Assembly: GCA_041984585.1 (NCBI GenBank)
Contig: JBHIXX010000009.1
Span: forward strand, 18,566 to 82,565
From: Pseudolysinimonas_A sp041984585
Lineage (GTDB): Bacteria; Actinomycetota; Actinomycetes; Actinomycetales; Microbacteriaceae
Direction of reading: 5' to 3'
DNA length: 64,000 bases
How positions within the stretch are numbered: the first letter of the stretch is position 1; each line of letters begins with the position of its first letter. The translations under genes were made by a program, and so were the position numbers. Shown piece by piece: positions 43,609-53,104 of the stretch. The notes beneath the pieces are model-generated. The model saw only the letters and a program-made list of their open reading frames with translations, did no database searches and was not told the origin of the DNA.

Positions 43609-44514
43609 GTGGTGCACCCGACCTCGGAGCCGAGCCTCGACGATCTGCGCACGCTCATCGCGGTGGCGAGAACGGGGCGCCTGGTCTCCGCGGCGACCCA
43701 CCTGGGCATCGATCACACGACGGTGCGCCGGCGGCTCGACCGCCTCGAGGCGGCGCTCGGCGCCCGCCTCCTGGACCGCACCCGCGAGGGCTGGGAGCTC
43801 ACGGGCCTGGGGCGCGAGGTGGTCGCGCGCGCAGGGGTGGTCGATGAGGTGGTCGAGCGCGTGCGTGAGGCCGTCGCGGGCGAGCGCAGCGCCGTGCGCG
43901 GCACCGTCCGGGTGCTCGCCCCCGAGGCCTTCGCCCTGGCCTACGCGACCCCGGCGCTCGCACGCCTGCGACGCAGCTCGCCCGGTGTCGTAATCGAACT
44001 GGAGACGACCACGCGCGAGCTGGGCGTGCATGCGGCCGGATTCGACCTCGCCGTCACGGTCGGCCCTCCCGCGGGGTCGCGGCTCGTGTCGGAGGTGCTG
44101 GTGCCCTACGTGCTGCGCCTCTACGCGGCGCCGGACTACCTCGAGACGCACGGGCCGCTGCGCACCCCTGCCGACCTGGCGGGGCATCCGCTGGTGTTCT
44201 ACGTGGACGCGCTGCTCGCCGTGCGCGAGCTCGATCTCGCACCGCTGCTGGGCGGCATGCGCCTCGGCTTCGGCGCGACCTCGGCGTCGGCGCAGGTGGA
44301 GGCGACGCGGCGCGGAGCCGGGATCGGCCTGCTGCACTCCTTCGCCGCCGAGGACGACCCGGGTCTGATCCCCGTGCTCCCCGACCAGGTGGAGTTCCCG
44401 CTGCAGTTCTCCCTGTCGATGCGGCGCGAGAGCGGGGCCGTCCCCGCGGTCGCGCTGGCGCGCGAGGCGATCGTCGACGAGGTGCGACGCCGGTCCCGCG
44501 AATTCCGCCCCTGA
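43609..44514 (+). CDS. LysR family transcriptional regulator
   Basis: About 301 residues. The helix-turn-helix (LRTLIAVARTGRLVSAATHL then DHTTVRRRLDRLEAALGARLLDR) is typical, followed by a short substrate-binding domain. A -10 box TAGCGT at 43595-43600 predicts a leaderless start; GTG codons at 43603, 43609 and 43612 are all possible, and 43609 is the best-spaced. It lies directly upstream of mmsA on the same strand with an inverted repeat between them. Confidence 0.88.
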   Translation: MVHPTSEPSLDDLRTLIAVARTGRLVSAATHLGIDHTTVRRRLDRLEAALGARLLDRTREGWELTGLGREVVARAGVVDEVVERVREAVAGERSAVRGTVRVLAPEAFALAYATPALARLRRSSPGVVIELETTTRELGVHAAGFDLAVTVGPPAGSRLVSEVLVPYVLRLYAAPDYLETHGPLRTPADLAGHPLVFYVDALLAVRELDLAPLLGGMRLGFGATSASAQVEATRRGAGIGLLHSFAAEDDPGLIPVLPDQVEFPLQFSLSMRRESGAVPAVALAREAIVDEVRRRSREFRP

Positions 44515-44547
44515 CCCGCTGCTCGCCGGAAGCCGGGCCGATCCGGA

Positions 44548-44565
44548 GTGTGCGATTGCGCACAC
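44548..44565 (+). promoter_or_regulatory. Inverted repeat before mmsA (possible LysR site)
   Basis: GTGTGCG (44548-44554) and CGCACAC (44559-44565) flank ATTG, giving a T-N-A type interrupted palindrome. A second imperfect repeat (GCAGCAC...GTGCTTGC) follows at about 44573-44590. Confidence 0.45.
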
Positions 44566-44620
44566 CTGACCTGCAGCACTGGTGCTTGCACGCAGGGCAG
44601 GCGACGGGGAGGATCGCCGC

Positions 44621-46114
<1,494 letters not shown>

Positions 46115-46131
46115 CCGGGCAGGATGGCGGC

Positions 46132-46968
46132 ATGACCACCGCCATCCCCGCCGTCCCGCTCAACTCCGGCACCGCCATCCCCCAGATCGGCCTCGGCACC
46201 TGGCCGATGGACGACGCCCAGGTCGCCGACGCGATCGTCGCCGCGGCCGAGGTCGGCTACCGGCACATCGACACCGCGGCCAAGTACGACAACGAGGCGG
46301 GCGTGGGGGAGGGCATCCGGCGCACCGGCCTCGACCGGTCGGAGTTCTTCGTCACCACCAAGCTCAACGGCGCCGCGCAGGGCGACGGGCCCGCGGTGGG
46401 CGAGCTGGCGAAGTCGCTCGACCGGCTCGGGATGGACTACGTCGACCTGCTGCTCATCCACTGGCCGCTGCCCGGGCGCGACGAGTACGTCGCCACCTGG
46501 CGCACATTCGAGAAGTTGCATCGGGAGGGGCGCGCGCGGGCGATCGGGGTCTCGAACTTCAAGGTCGCCCACCTGCAGCGGCTCGTCGCCGAGTGCGACA
46601 TCGTGCCGGCGGTGAACCAGGTGCAGCTGAGCCCCGAGATCACCCGCCCGGCGCAGCGCGCGTTCCACGCGGAGCACGGGATCGTCACCGAGGCGTACAG
46701 CCCGCTCGGCGGCTCGGGAGCGTCGTCGCTCGACTCGCCGGTGGTGCGCGCCATCGCCGAGCGGCTCGGCCGCACGCCGGCGCAGGTGGTGCTGCGCTGG
46801 CACGTTCAGCAGGGCGTCGTCGCCATCCCGCGCTCGACCGACCCCGCGCGGGCGGCGGCCAACCTCGACGTCTTCGGCTTCGAGCTCTCGACCGCCGACA
46901 TGGACGAGCTGGCGACCCTCTCGCAGGGTCCGGATGCGGGCAACGACTCCGACGTCGTCGGGCACTGA
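46132..46968 (+). CDS. Aldo/keto reductase
   Basis: A 278-residue NADPH-dependent oxidoreductase with the full catalytic tetrad: Asp and Tyr in HIDTAAKYDNE, Lys in FVTTKLN and His in LLIHWPLPG. GVSNFKVAHLQRL and IPRSTDPARAAANL are the late cofactor-binding motifs. The substrate is unknown; it follows mmsA by 17 bases and is probably co-transcribed, so an aldehyde from the same pathway is plausible. Confidence 0.93.
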   Translation: MTTAIPAVPLNSGTAIPQIGLGTWPMDDAQVADAIVAAAEVGYRHIDTAAKYDNEAGVGEGIRRTGLDRSEFFVTTKLNGAAQGDGPAVGELAKSLDRLGMDYVDLLLIHWPLPGRDEYVATWRTFEKLHREGRARAIGVSNFKVAHLQRLVAECDIVPAVNQVQLSPEITRPAQRAFHAEHGIVTEAYSPLGGSGASSLDSPVVRAIAERLGRTPAQVVLRWHVQQGVVAIPRSTDPARAAANLDVFGFELSTADMDELATLSQGPDAGNDSDVVGH

Positions 46969-46988
46969 CGGCTGGGGATGACCTCCGG

Positions 46989-47014
46989 TGCATGCAGAAT
47001 GCATGCGCTAGGAT
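46989..47014 (+). promoter_or_regulatory. vapBC promoter with palindromic operator
   Basis: TAGGAT (47009-47014) ends 6 bases before the vapB ATG. Two GCATGC palindromes (46990-46995 and 47001-47006) separated by AGAAT lie just before the -10 and probably bind the VapBC complex. Confidence 0.6.
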
Positions 47015-47020
47015 CCGGGC

Positions 47021-47251
47021 ATGGCCATCCTGCAGGTGCGCGACGTGTCGGACGAGACGATCGCGGTGCTCAAGCGTCGCGCCGAGGCCGCACACCTGAG
47101 CCTCTCCGAGTATCTCCGCGGCGAACTCGGGCGCTTCGCCGCGCAGCCGACGCTCGAAGAGATCGGCGAGCGGATTCGCCGTCGCGCGCTGCCGGTCGAC
47201 TCGATCGGCGCCGCCGAGCTGCTCCGCGTCGAGCGCGACGCGCGCAGGTGA
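47021..47251 (+). CDS. vapB: Ribbon-helix-helix antitoxin (VapB/FitA-like)
   Basis: A 76-residue antitoxin. The N-terminal MAILQVRDVSDETIAVLKRRAEAAHLSLSEYL is a ribbon-helix-helix DNA-binding fold, and the C-terminal ERIRRRALPVDSIGAAELL is the toxin-binding arm. It overlaps vapC by GTGA and is read from a leaderless promoter with its own operator. Confidence 0.9.
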   Translation: MAILQVRDVSDETIAVLKRRAEAAHLSLSEYLRGELGRFAAQPTLEEIGERIRRRALPVDSIGAAELLRVERDARR

Positions 47252-47643
47252 TCGTCCTCGACGCGTCGGCGCTCGCCGAGTACCTGGCCGGCAGCCGGGT
47301 CGGGGCCGAGGTGCACCGGCTGGTCGTCCGCGACGGCGGTCCGGTGCACCTGCCGCATCTCGCCGTCGCCGAGACGGCATCCGTGTTCCGGGCGACGGCG
47401 GCACGGGGTCGGCTGGACTCCCGGCTGGCGGAGGACGCCCTCGGCGACCTGGCCGCGTTCCCCGCCGTCATCCACGACGGCCGCCCCTTCCTCGCACGCG
47501 TGTGGGCACTGCGTCACGCGGTCACCGCCTACGACGCCTTCTACATCGCTCTCGCCGAAGCGCTCGATTCCCCGCTCATCACCCTCGATGCCCGTCTCGG
47601 CCGGGCGCACGGGCACTCCGCGCGGGTGACCGTGCTGGCCTGA
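47248..47643 (+). CDS. vapC: PIN-domain toxin VapC
   Basis: A 131-residue PIN-domain RNase. The acidic active-site residues are in VLDASALAEYL, AVAETASVFR, TAYDAFYIALAEAL and TLDARLG, so it looks intact. VapC toxins cleave tRNA or rRNA when not held by VapB. Overlap with vapB secures coupled expression. Confidence 0.9.
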   Translation: MIVLDASALAEYLAGSRVGAEVHRLVVRDGGPVHLPHLAVAETASVFRATAARGRLDSRLAEDALGDLAAFPAVIHDGRPFLARVWALRHAVTAYDAFYIALAEALDSPLITLDARLGRAHGHSARVTVLA

Positions 47644-47688
47644 GCCGGCGCCGGCCCCCGCGCGTCAGCCCCGGCATCCGCTGGGCGG

Positions 47689-47694
47689 TACCCT
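47689..47694 (+). promoter_or_regulatory. -10 box of leaderless ilvD promoter
   Basis: TACCCT ends 7 bases before the ATG at 47702. The gap to vapC is only 58 bases and holds no T-box or attenuator that I can see. Confidence 0.45.
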
Positions 47695-47701
47695 CGTTCA
47701 C

Positions 47702-49420
47702 ATGCCGGAAACATCCTCTGGATCCAGCGCGCCCGTCGACCACAAGCCGCGCTCCCGCACCGTCACCGACGGGATCGAGGCGACGACGAGCCGCGGCATG
47801 CTGCGCGCCGTCGGGATGGGCGACGCCGACTGGGACAAGTCGCAGATCGGCATCGCCTCGTCGTGGAACGAGATCACCCCGTGCAACCTCTCGCTCGACC
47901 GCCTCGCGCGGGCCGCGAAGGAGGGTGTGCACGCCGGCGGCGGATACCCGCTGCAGTTCGGCACCGTCTCCGTCTCCGACGGCATCTCGATGGGCCACGA
48001 GGGGATGCACTTCTCGCTCGTCAGCCGTGAGGTGATCGCCGACAGCGTCGAGACCGTCATGCAGGCGGAGCGCCTCGACGGATCGGTGCTGCTCGCCGGC
48101 TGCGACAAGTCGATCCCGGGCATGCTGATGGCCGCCGCGCGGCTCGACCTCGCCAGCGTCTTCCTCTACGCCGGGTCGATCGCGCCCGGCTGGGTGCGCC
48201 TCTCGGACGGCACCGAGAAGGACATCACGATCATCGACTCGTTCGAGGCGGTCGGCGGCGTGCTCGCCGGCACGATGAGCGCCGAGGACGCGCACCGCAT
48301 CGAGTGCGCCTTCGCGCCCGGGATGGGCGCCTGCGGCGGCATGTACACCGCCAACACGATGGCGAGCGTCGCCGAGGCGCTCGGCCTGTCGCTGCCCGGC
48401 AGCGCGAGCCCGCCCGCCGCCGACGGCCGCCGCGACATGTACGCGCACCGCTCCGGCGAGGCCGTCGTCAACCTGCTCAAGCTCGGCATCACCGCGCGCG
48501 ACATCCTCACCAAGGAGGCGTTCGAGAACGCCATCGCGGTCGGCATGGCGCTCGGCGGCTCGACCAACATCGTGCTGCACCTGCTCGCCATCGCGCGCGA
48601 GGCCGAGGTCGACCTCACCCTCGACGACTTCAACCGCATCGGTTCGAAGGTGCCGCACATCGGCGACCTCAAGCCGTTCGGCAAGTACGTGATGAACGAC
48701 GTCGACCGTCGCGGCGGCGTGCCCGTGCTGATGAAGGCGCTGCTCGACGCGGGCCTGCTGCACGGCGACGTGATGACGGTCACCGGCAAGACGATGGCCG
48801 AGAACCTCGCCGACATCGCCCCGCCGCCGCTCGACGGCGAGGTGCTGAAGCCGCTCGACGCCCCCATCCACGAGTCGGGCGGGCTCACCATCCTCAAGGG
48901 GTCGCTCGCCCCCGAGGGTGCCGTCGTGAAGACCGCCGGCTTCGACGCCGCCGTGTTCGAGGGGCCCGCGCGCGTGTTCGAGCGGGAGCGCGCCGCGATG
49001 GACGCCCTCGCCGCCGGCGAGATCAAGCACGGCGACGTGGTCGTCATCCGCTACGAGGGCCCGAAGGGCGGCCCGGGGATGCGCGAGATGCTCGCCATCA
49101 CCGCCGCCATCAAGGGCGCGGGGCTCGGAAAAGATGTCCTACTATTGACGGACGGCAGATTCTCAGGCGGCACAACCGGCCTGTGCATCGGCCACATCGC
49201 TCCGGAGGCGGTGGACGCAGGTCCGATCGCCTTCCTCCGCGATGGAGATCTGATTCGGGTCGACATCGCCGCCCGGACGATCGACCTACTGGTCGACGAC
49301 ACCGAGCTGGCAGCCCGCCGAGACGGCTGGGCCCCCCTGCCGCCGCGCTACACCCGCGGCGTCCTCGCGAAGTACACCCGCCTCGTGCACTCGGCCTCCG
49401 AGGGTGCGGTCACGGGCTGA
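47702..49420 (+). CDS. ilvD: Dihydroxy-acid dehydratase
   Basis: An iron-sulfur dehydratase of 572 residues giving the 2-oxo acids for valine and isoleucine. Cluster Cys residues are in TPCNLS, GCDKSIPGM and GACGGMYTANTM, and the C-terminal DGRFSGGTTGLCIGHIAPEA is complete. From about 49128 to 49325 codon use changes sharply: AAA, CTA CTA TTG, AGA, TCA, ACA and GCA occur, codons almost absent from the rest of the gene, which suggests a recombined tract. It is first of the ilvD-B-N-C cluster. Confidence 0.96.
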   Translation: MPETSSGSSAPVDHKPRSRTVTDGIEATTSRGMLRAVGMGDADWDKSQIGIASSWNEITPCNLSLDRLARAAKEGVHAGGGYPLQFGTVSVSDGISMGHEGMHFSLVSREVIADSVETVMQAERLDGSVLLAGCDKSIPGMLMAAARLDLASVFLYAGSIAPGWVRLSDGTEKDITIIDSFEAVGGVLAGTMSAEDAHRIECAFAPGMGACGGMYTANTMASVAEALGLSLPGSASPPAADGRRDMYAHRSGEAVVNLLKLGITARDILTKEAFENAIAVGMALGGSTNIVLHLLAIAREAEVDLTLDDFNRIGSKVPHIGDLKPFGKYVMNDVDRRGGVPVLMKALLDAGLLHGDVMTVTGKTMAENLADIAPPPLDGEVLKPLDAPIHESGGLTILKGSLAPEGAVVKTAGFDAAVFEGPARVFERERAAMDALAAGEIKHGDVVVIRYEGPKGGPGMREMLAITAAIKGAGLGKDVLLLTDGRFSGGTTGLCIGHIAPEAVDAGPIAFLRDGDLIRVDIAARTIDLLVDDTELAARRDGWAPLPPRYTRGVLAKYTRLVHSASEGAVTG

Positions 49421-49458
49421 CGCGCGTCCAGATCTCCCACCTCCACCAAGGACTCCAC

Positions 49459-51285
49459 ATGGCCACCCGGTCGGACACCACCTCCTCGCCCACGCCCGCC
49501 AGCGCGGCGCCCGCCGGCACCCCGCCCGTGATGACGGGATCGGGCGCGATCCTCGCCTCGCTCGAGAAGATCGGCGTCACCGACGTCTTCGGCATCCCCG
49601 GCGGCGCCATCATGCCGTTCTACGACGAGCTGATGGCCGCCCACGGCATCCGCCACGTTCTCGTCCGCCACGAGCAGGGCGCCGGCCACGCGGCCGAGGG
49701 CTACGCGGCGGCGTCGGGCAAGCTCGGCGTCTGCATCGCCACCTCGGGCCCCGGCGCCACCAACCTGGTGACCGCCATCGCCGACGCCTACATGGACTCG
49801 GTGCCGCTGCTGGCGATCACCGGTCAGGTGTTCTCGAAGCTGATGGGCACGGATGCCTTCCAGGAGGTCGACATCGTGGGCATCACGATGCCGATCACCA
49901 AGCACTCGTTCCTGGTGACGCGCCCCGAGGACATCCCCGCCACGATCGCCGCGGCCGCGCAGATCGCCACCACCGGCCGGCCCGGCCCGGTGCTCGTCGA
50001 CATCACCAAGGACGCCCAGCAGAACTCGGCGCCGTTCGTCTGGCCGCCGAAGGTCGACCTGCCCGGCTACCGCCCCGTGGTGAAGGCGCACGGCAAGCAG
50101 ATCGTGGCGGCCGCCGACCTGCTCGTGTCGGCCAAGAAGCCGGTGCTCTACGTCGGCGGCGGCGTCATCCGCGCCGGCGCCGAGGCCGAGCTGCGCGTGC
50201 TCGCCGAGAAGACCGGCGCCCCCGTCGTGACGACGCTGATGGCGCGCGGGGCGTTCCCCGACTCGCACCGGCAGCACCTCGGCATGCCCGGCATGCACGG
50301 CACCGTGCCCGCCGTGCTCGGCCTGCAGGAGAGCGACCTGATCGTCGCGCTCGGCGCCCGCTTCGACGACCGGGTCACGGGCAAGGTCGACGACTTCGCG
50401 CCGAACGCCAAGGTCGTGCACGTCGACATCGACCCCGCCGAGATCGGCAAGATCAAGCACGCCGACGTGCCCATCGTGGGCGACGTGAAGGACGTGCTCG
50501 GCGACCTCGCCGCCGCCTACGACGACGCGGTCGTCAAGGTGCCGGTCGACTACTCGGCCTGGTGGGAGCGTCTCGAGCAGCTGCGTAAGGACTACCCGCT
50601 CGGCTACTACGACGACCCCGACGACGGGCTGCTCGCACCGCAGACGGTGATCGAGAAGATCGGCGAGATCTGCGGACCCGAGACGGTGTTCGTCGCGGGC
50701 GTCGGGCAGCATCAGATGTGGGCCGCGCAGTTCATCCCCTACGAGAACCCGCGCACCTGGCTCAACTCCGGCGGCGCCGGGACGATGGGCTACGCGGTGC
50801 CGGCGGCGATGGGCGCCAAGGTCGCCGAGCCCGACAAGCTGGTGTGGGCGATCGACGGCGACGGATGCTTCCAGATGACCAATCAGGAGCTCGCCACCTG
50901 CACGATCAACGACATCCCGATCAAGGTGGCGGTGATCAACAACAGCTCGCTCGGTATGGTGCGCCAGTGGCAGACCCTGTTCTACGAGGGCCGTCACTCG
51001 TTCACCGACCTCGAGACGGGGTCGAAGAACGCCACCGAGCAGACGCGGATGGTGCCCGACTTCGTGAAGCTGGCGGAGGCGTACGGCGCGCTCGGCATCC
51101 GGGTGACCCAGCCGGAGGAGATCGAGCCGGCCATCAGACTCGCCAACGAGACCAACGACCGCCCCGTGGTGATCGACTTCGTCGTCAGCCGCGACTCGAT
51201 GGTGTGGCCGATGGTGCCGCAGGGCGTCGGCAACTCGAAGGTGCAGTACGCGCGGGATCACGCGCCCGAGTGGGAGGAGGAGTAA
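49459..51285 (+). CDS. ilvB: Acetolactate synthase large subunit
   Basis: A 608-residue thiamine-diphosphate enzyme that joins two pyruvates, or pyruvate with 2-oxobutanoate. The catalytic Glu is in RHEQGAGHAAEGYA, the ThDP motif runs from IDGDGCFQM to INNSSLG, and GARFDDRVTGK marks the central FAD-type domain. AAGGA precedes the ATG by 7 bases. It is followed by the regulatory subunit after 3 bases. Confidence 0.97.
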   Translation: MATRSDTTSSPTPASAAPAGTPPVMTGSGAILASLEKIGVTDVFGIPGGAIMPFYDELMAAHGIRHVLVRHEQGAGHAAEGYAAASGKLGVCIATSGPGATNLVTAIADAYMDSVPLLAITGQVFSKLMGTDAFQEVDIVGITMPITKHSFLVTRPEDIPATIAAAAQIATTGRPGPVLVDITKDAQQNSAPFVWPPKVDLPGYRPVVKAHGKQIVAAADLLVSAKKPVLYVGGGVIRAGAEAELRVLAEKTGAPVVTTLMARGAFPDSHRQHLGMPGMHGTVPAVLGLQESDLIVALGARFDDRVTGKVDDFAPNAKVVHVDIDPAEIGKIKHADVPIVGDVKDVLGDLAAAYDDAVVKVPVDYSAWWERLEQLRKDYPLGYYDDPDDGLLAPQTVIEKIGEICGPETVFVAGVGQHQMWAAQFIPYENPRTWLNSGGAGTMGYAVPAAMGAKVAEPDKLVWAIDGDGCFQMTNQELATCTINDIPIKVAVINNSSLGMVRQWQTLFYEGRHSFTDLETGSKNATEQTRMVPDFVKLAEAYGALGIRVTQPEEIEPAIRLANETNDRPVVIDFVVSRDSMVWPMVPQGVGNSKVQYARDHAPEWEEE

Positions 51286-51288
51286 GCC

Positions 51289-51801
51289 ATGTCGCGTCAC
51301 GTTCTCTCCCTGCTCGTCGAGGACAAGCCCGGCCTGCTCACGCGGGTGGCCGGCCTGTTCGCGCGCCGCGGATTCAACATCGAGTCGCTCGCCGTCGGCC
51401 CGACCGAGGTCGAGGGTCTCTCGCGCATCACCGTGGTCGTCGACGTCGAGGACCAGCCGCTCGAGCAGGTGACCAAGCAGCTCAACAAGCTGGTCAACGT
51501 GCTCAAGATCGTCGAGCTCGACCCGACCCAGTCGGTCGAGCGCGAGCACCTGCTGGTCAAGGTGCGCGTCGACAACACCACGAGGTCGCAGATCCTCGAG
51601 GCGGTCAACCTGTTCCGCGCCCGCGTCGTCGACGTGGCGCCCGACGCCCTCGTCATCGAGGTGACCGGCGACCACGGCAAGGTGCAGGCGCTGCTGCGCA
51701 TGCTCGAGCCCTACGGCATCAAGGAGATCGCGCAGTCCGGTCTGCTCGCCATCGGCCGCGGACCGAAGAGCATCACCGACCGCGTCTCCAAGACGTCCTG
51801 A
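51289..51801 (+). CDS. ilvN: Acetolactate synthase small (regulatory) subunit
   Basis: A 170-residue subunit with an N-terminal ACT domain (HVLSLLVEDKPGLLTRVAGLF, RRGFNIESLAVG) that senses valine, and a C-terminal domain (VEREHLLVKVRVD to EPYGIKEIAQSG) that activates IlvB. GGAGGAGTAAGCC upstream doubles as the end of ilvB and as ribosome-binding site. It has a typical full length. Confidence 0.97.
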   Translation: MSRHVLSLLVEDKPGLLTRVAGLFARRGFNIESLAVGPTEVEGLSRITVVVDVEDQPLEQVTKQLNKLVNVLKIVELDPTQSVEREHLLVKVRVDNTTRSQILEAVNLFRARVVDVAPDALVIEVTGDHGKVQALLRMLEPYGIKEIAQSGLLAIGRGPKSITDRVSKTS

Positions 51802-51866
51802 CCCGACGCGCGCCGCCCGGCGCGCCGTCGACACCACCGAAACGAAGAAGGAATCAGAGGAAACCC

Positions 51867-52892
51867 ATGGCTGAGATGTTCTACGACGCCGACGCCGACC
51901 TGTCCCTCATCCAGGGCAAGAAGGTCGCCATCGTCGGATACGGATCGCAGGGCCACGCCCACGCGCAGAACCTCCGCGACTCCGGCGTCGAGGTCGTCAT
52001 CGCCCTCAAGGACGGCTCCAAGTCGACCGCGAAGGCCACCGAGGACGGCTTCGAGGTGAAGAACGTCGCCGACGCCACCGCGTGGGCCGACCTGATCATG
52101 ATCCTGGCGCCCGACCAGCACCAGCGCGGCATCTACGCCGACTCGATCAAGGACAACCTGACGCCGGGCAAAACCCTCGCCTTCGCGCACGGGTTCAACA
52201 TCCGGTTCGGCTACATCGAGGCCCCCGAGGGTGTCGACGTGATCCTCGTCGCGCCGAAGGCCCCCGGCCACACGGTGCGCCGCGAGTACGTCGCCGGCCG
52301 CGGCATCCCCGACATCATCGCCGTCGAGAAGGACGCCTCGGGCTCCGCGTGGGAGACCGCCAAGTCGTACGCGAAGGCGATCGGCGGCACCCGCGCCGGC
52401 GTCATCAAGACCACCTTCACCGAGGAGACCGAGACCGACCTGTTCGGCGAGCAGTCGGTGCTCTGCGGCGGGATGAGCCACCTCGTGCAGTACGGCTTCG
52501 AGACGCTCACCGAGGCCGGCTACCAGCCCGAGATCGCCTACTTCGAGGTGCTGCACGAGCTGAAGCTCATCGTCGACCTCATGTGGGAGGGCGGTATCGC
52601 CAAGCAGCGCTGGTCGATCTCCGACACGGCCGAGTACGGCGACTACGTCTCCGGCCCGCGCGTCATCGGCCCGGAGGTCAAGGAGCACATGCAGGCCGTG
52701 CTCGCCGACATCCAGTCGGGCGCCTTCGCGAAGCGCTTCATCGACGACCAGGACGCCGGTGCGCCCGAGTTCCTCGCCCTCCGCGAGAAGGAGCAGGGCC
52801 ACCCGATCGAGAAGACCGGCAAGGAGCTGCGCGCGCTGTTCGCCTGGCAGCAGACCGACGCCGACTACACCGAGGGCACCGCTGCGCGCTGA
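51867..52892 (+). CDS. ilvC: Class I ketol-acid reductoisomerase
   Basis: A 341-residue short-form enzyme that isomerises and reduces acetolactate. The NADPH loop is VGYGSQGHAHAQNLRDSG, with LAPDQHQ, PKAPGHTVRREY and the metal-binding CGGMSHLVQYGFETL and YFEVLHELKLIVDLMWEGG motifs. GAGGAAACCC precedes the ATG. An in-frame copy of the last seven codons and the stop lies 72 bases further on, with no stop between. Confidence 0.97.
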   Translation: MAEMFYDADADLSLIQGKKVAIVGYGSQGHAHAQNLRDSGVEVVIALKDGSKSTAKATEDGFEVKNVADATAWADLIMILAPDQHQRGIYADSIKDNLTPGKTLAFAHGFNIRFGYIEAPEGVDVILVAPKAPGHTVRREYVAGRGIPDIIAVEKDASGSAWETAKSYAKAIGGTRAGVIKTTFTEETETDLFGEQSVLCGGMSHLVQYGFETLTEAGYQPEIAYFEVLHELKLIVDLMWEGGIAKQRWSISDTAEYGDYVSGPRVIGPEVKEHMQAVLADIQSGAFAKRFIDDQDAGAPEFLALREKEQGHPIEKTGKELRALFAWQQTDADYTEGTAAR

Positions 52893-52964
52893 CCTCGGCG
52901 TAGTCCGGACGCTGCGCCTCTGACCGCGCCTGCGGCGCGCGACGAGGGCACCGCCGCGCGCTGA
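52871..52964 (+). repeat. In-frame echo of the ilvC 3' end
   Basis: The 22 bases 52871-52892 (end of ilvC with stop) recur at 52943-52964 with one mismatch. The offset is 72 bases, a multiple of three. The region between has no in-frame stop, so readthrough would add PRRSPDAAPLTAPAARD and again end EGTAAR. Confidence 0.85.
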
Positions 52965-53003
52965 TCCGCACCTGACCGCCGGTCCCAGCCGGACCGGCCC
53001 CTG

Positions 53004-53046
53004 AACGGGCGCCGCCTCCTCCGCAACCCGAGGGGCGGCGCCCGTT
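53004..53046 (+). terminator. Terminator hairpin of the ilv cluster
   Basis: A perfect 13-bp stem (53004-53016 with 53034-53046) with a 17-base loop ends in CCCGTT. It separates ilvC from the phosphoesterase gene. Confidence 0.75.
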
Positions 53047-53104
53047 CACATGACACCCCCCGGAGGGTCGGCGCGCGTTCACCCGCCGTCGCGAGCCTGG
53101 CCGC

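Noticed and set aside
47644..47701. T-box or leader-peptide attenuator before ilvD
   Set aside because: Only 58 bases separate vapC from ilvD, the promoter is leaderless, and no run of branched-chain codons is present.
49421..49458. Attenuator between ilvD and ilvB
   Set aside because: The 38-base gap has only a ribosome-binding site and no stable alternative stems.
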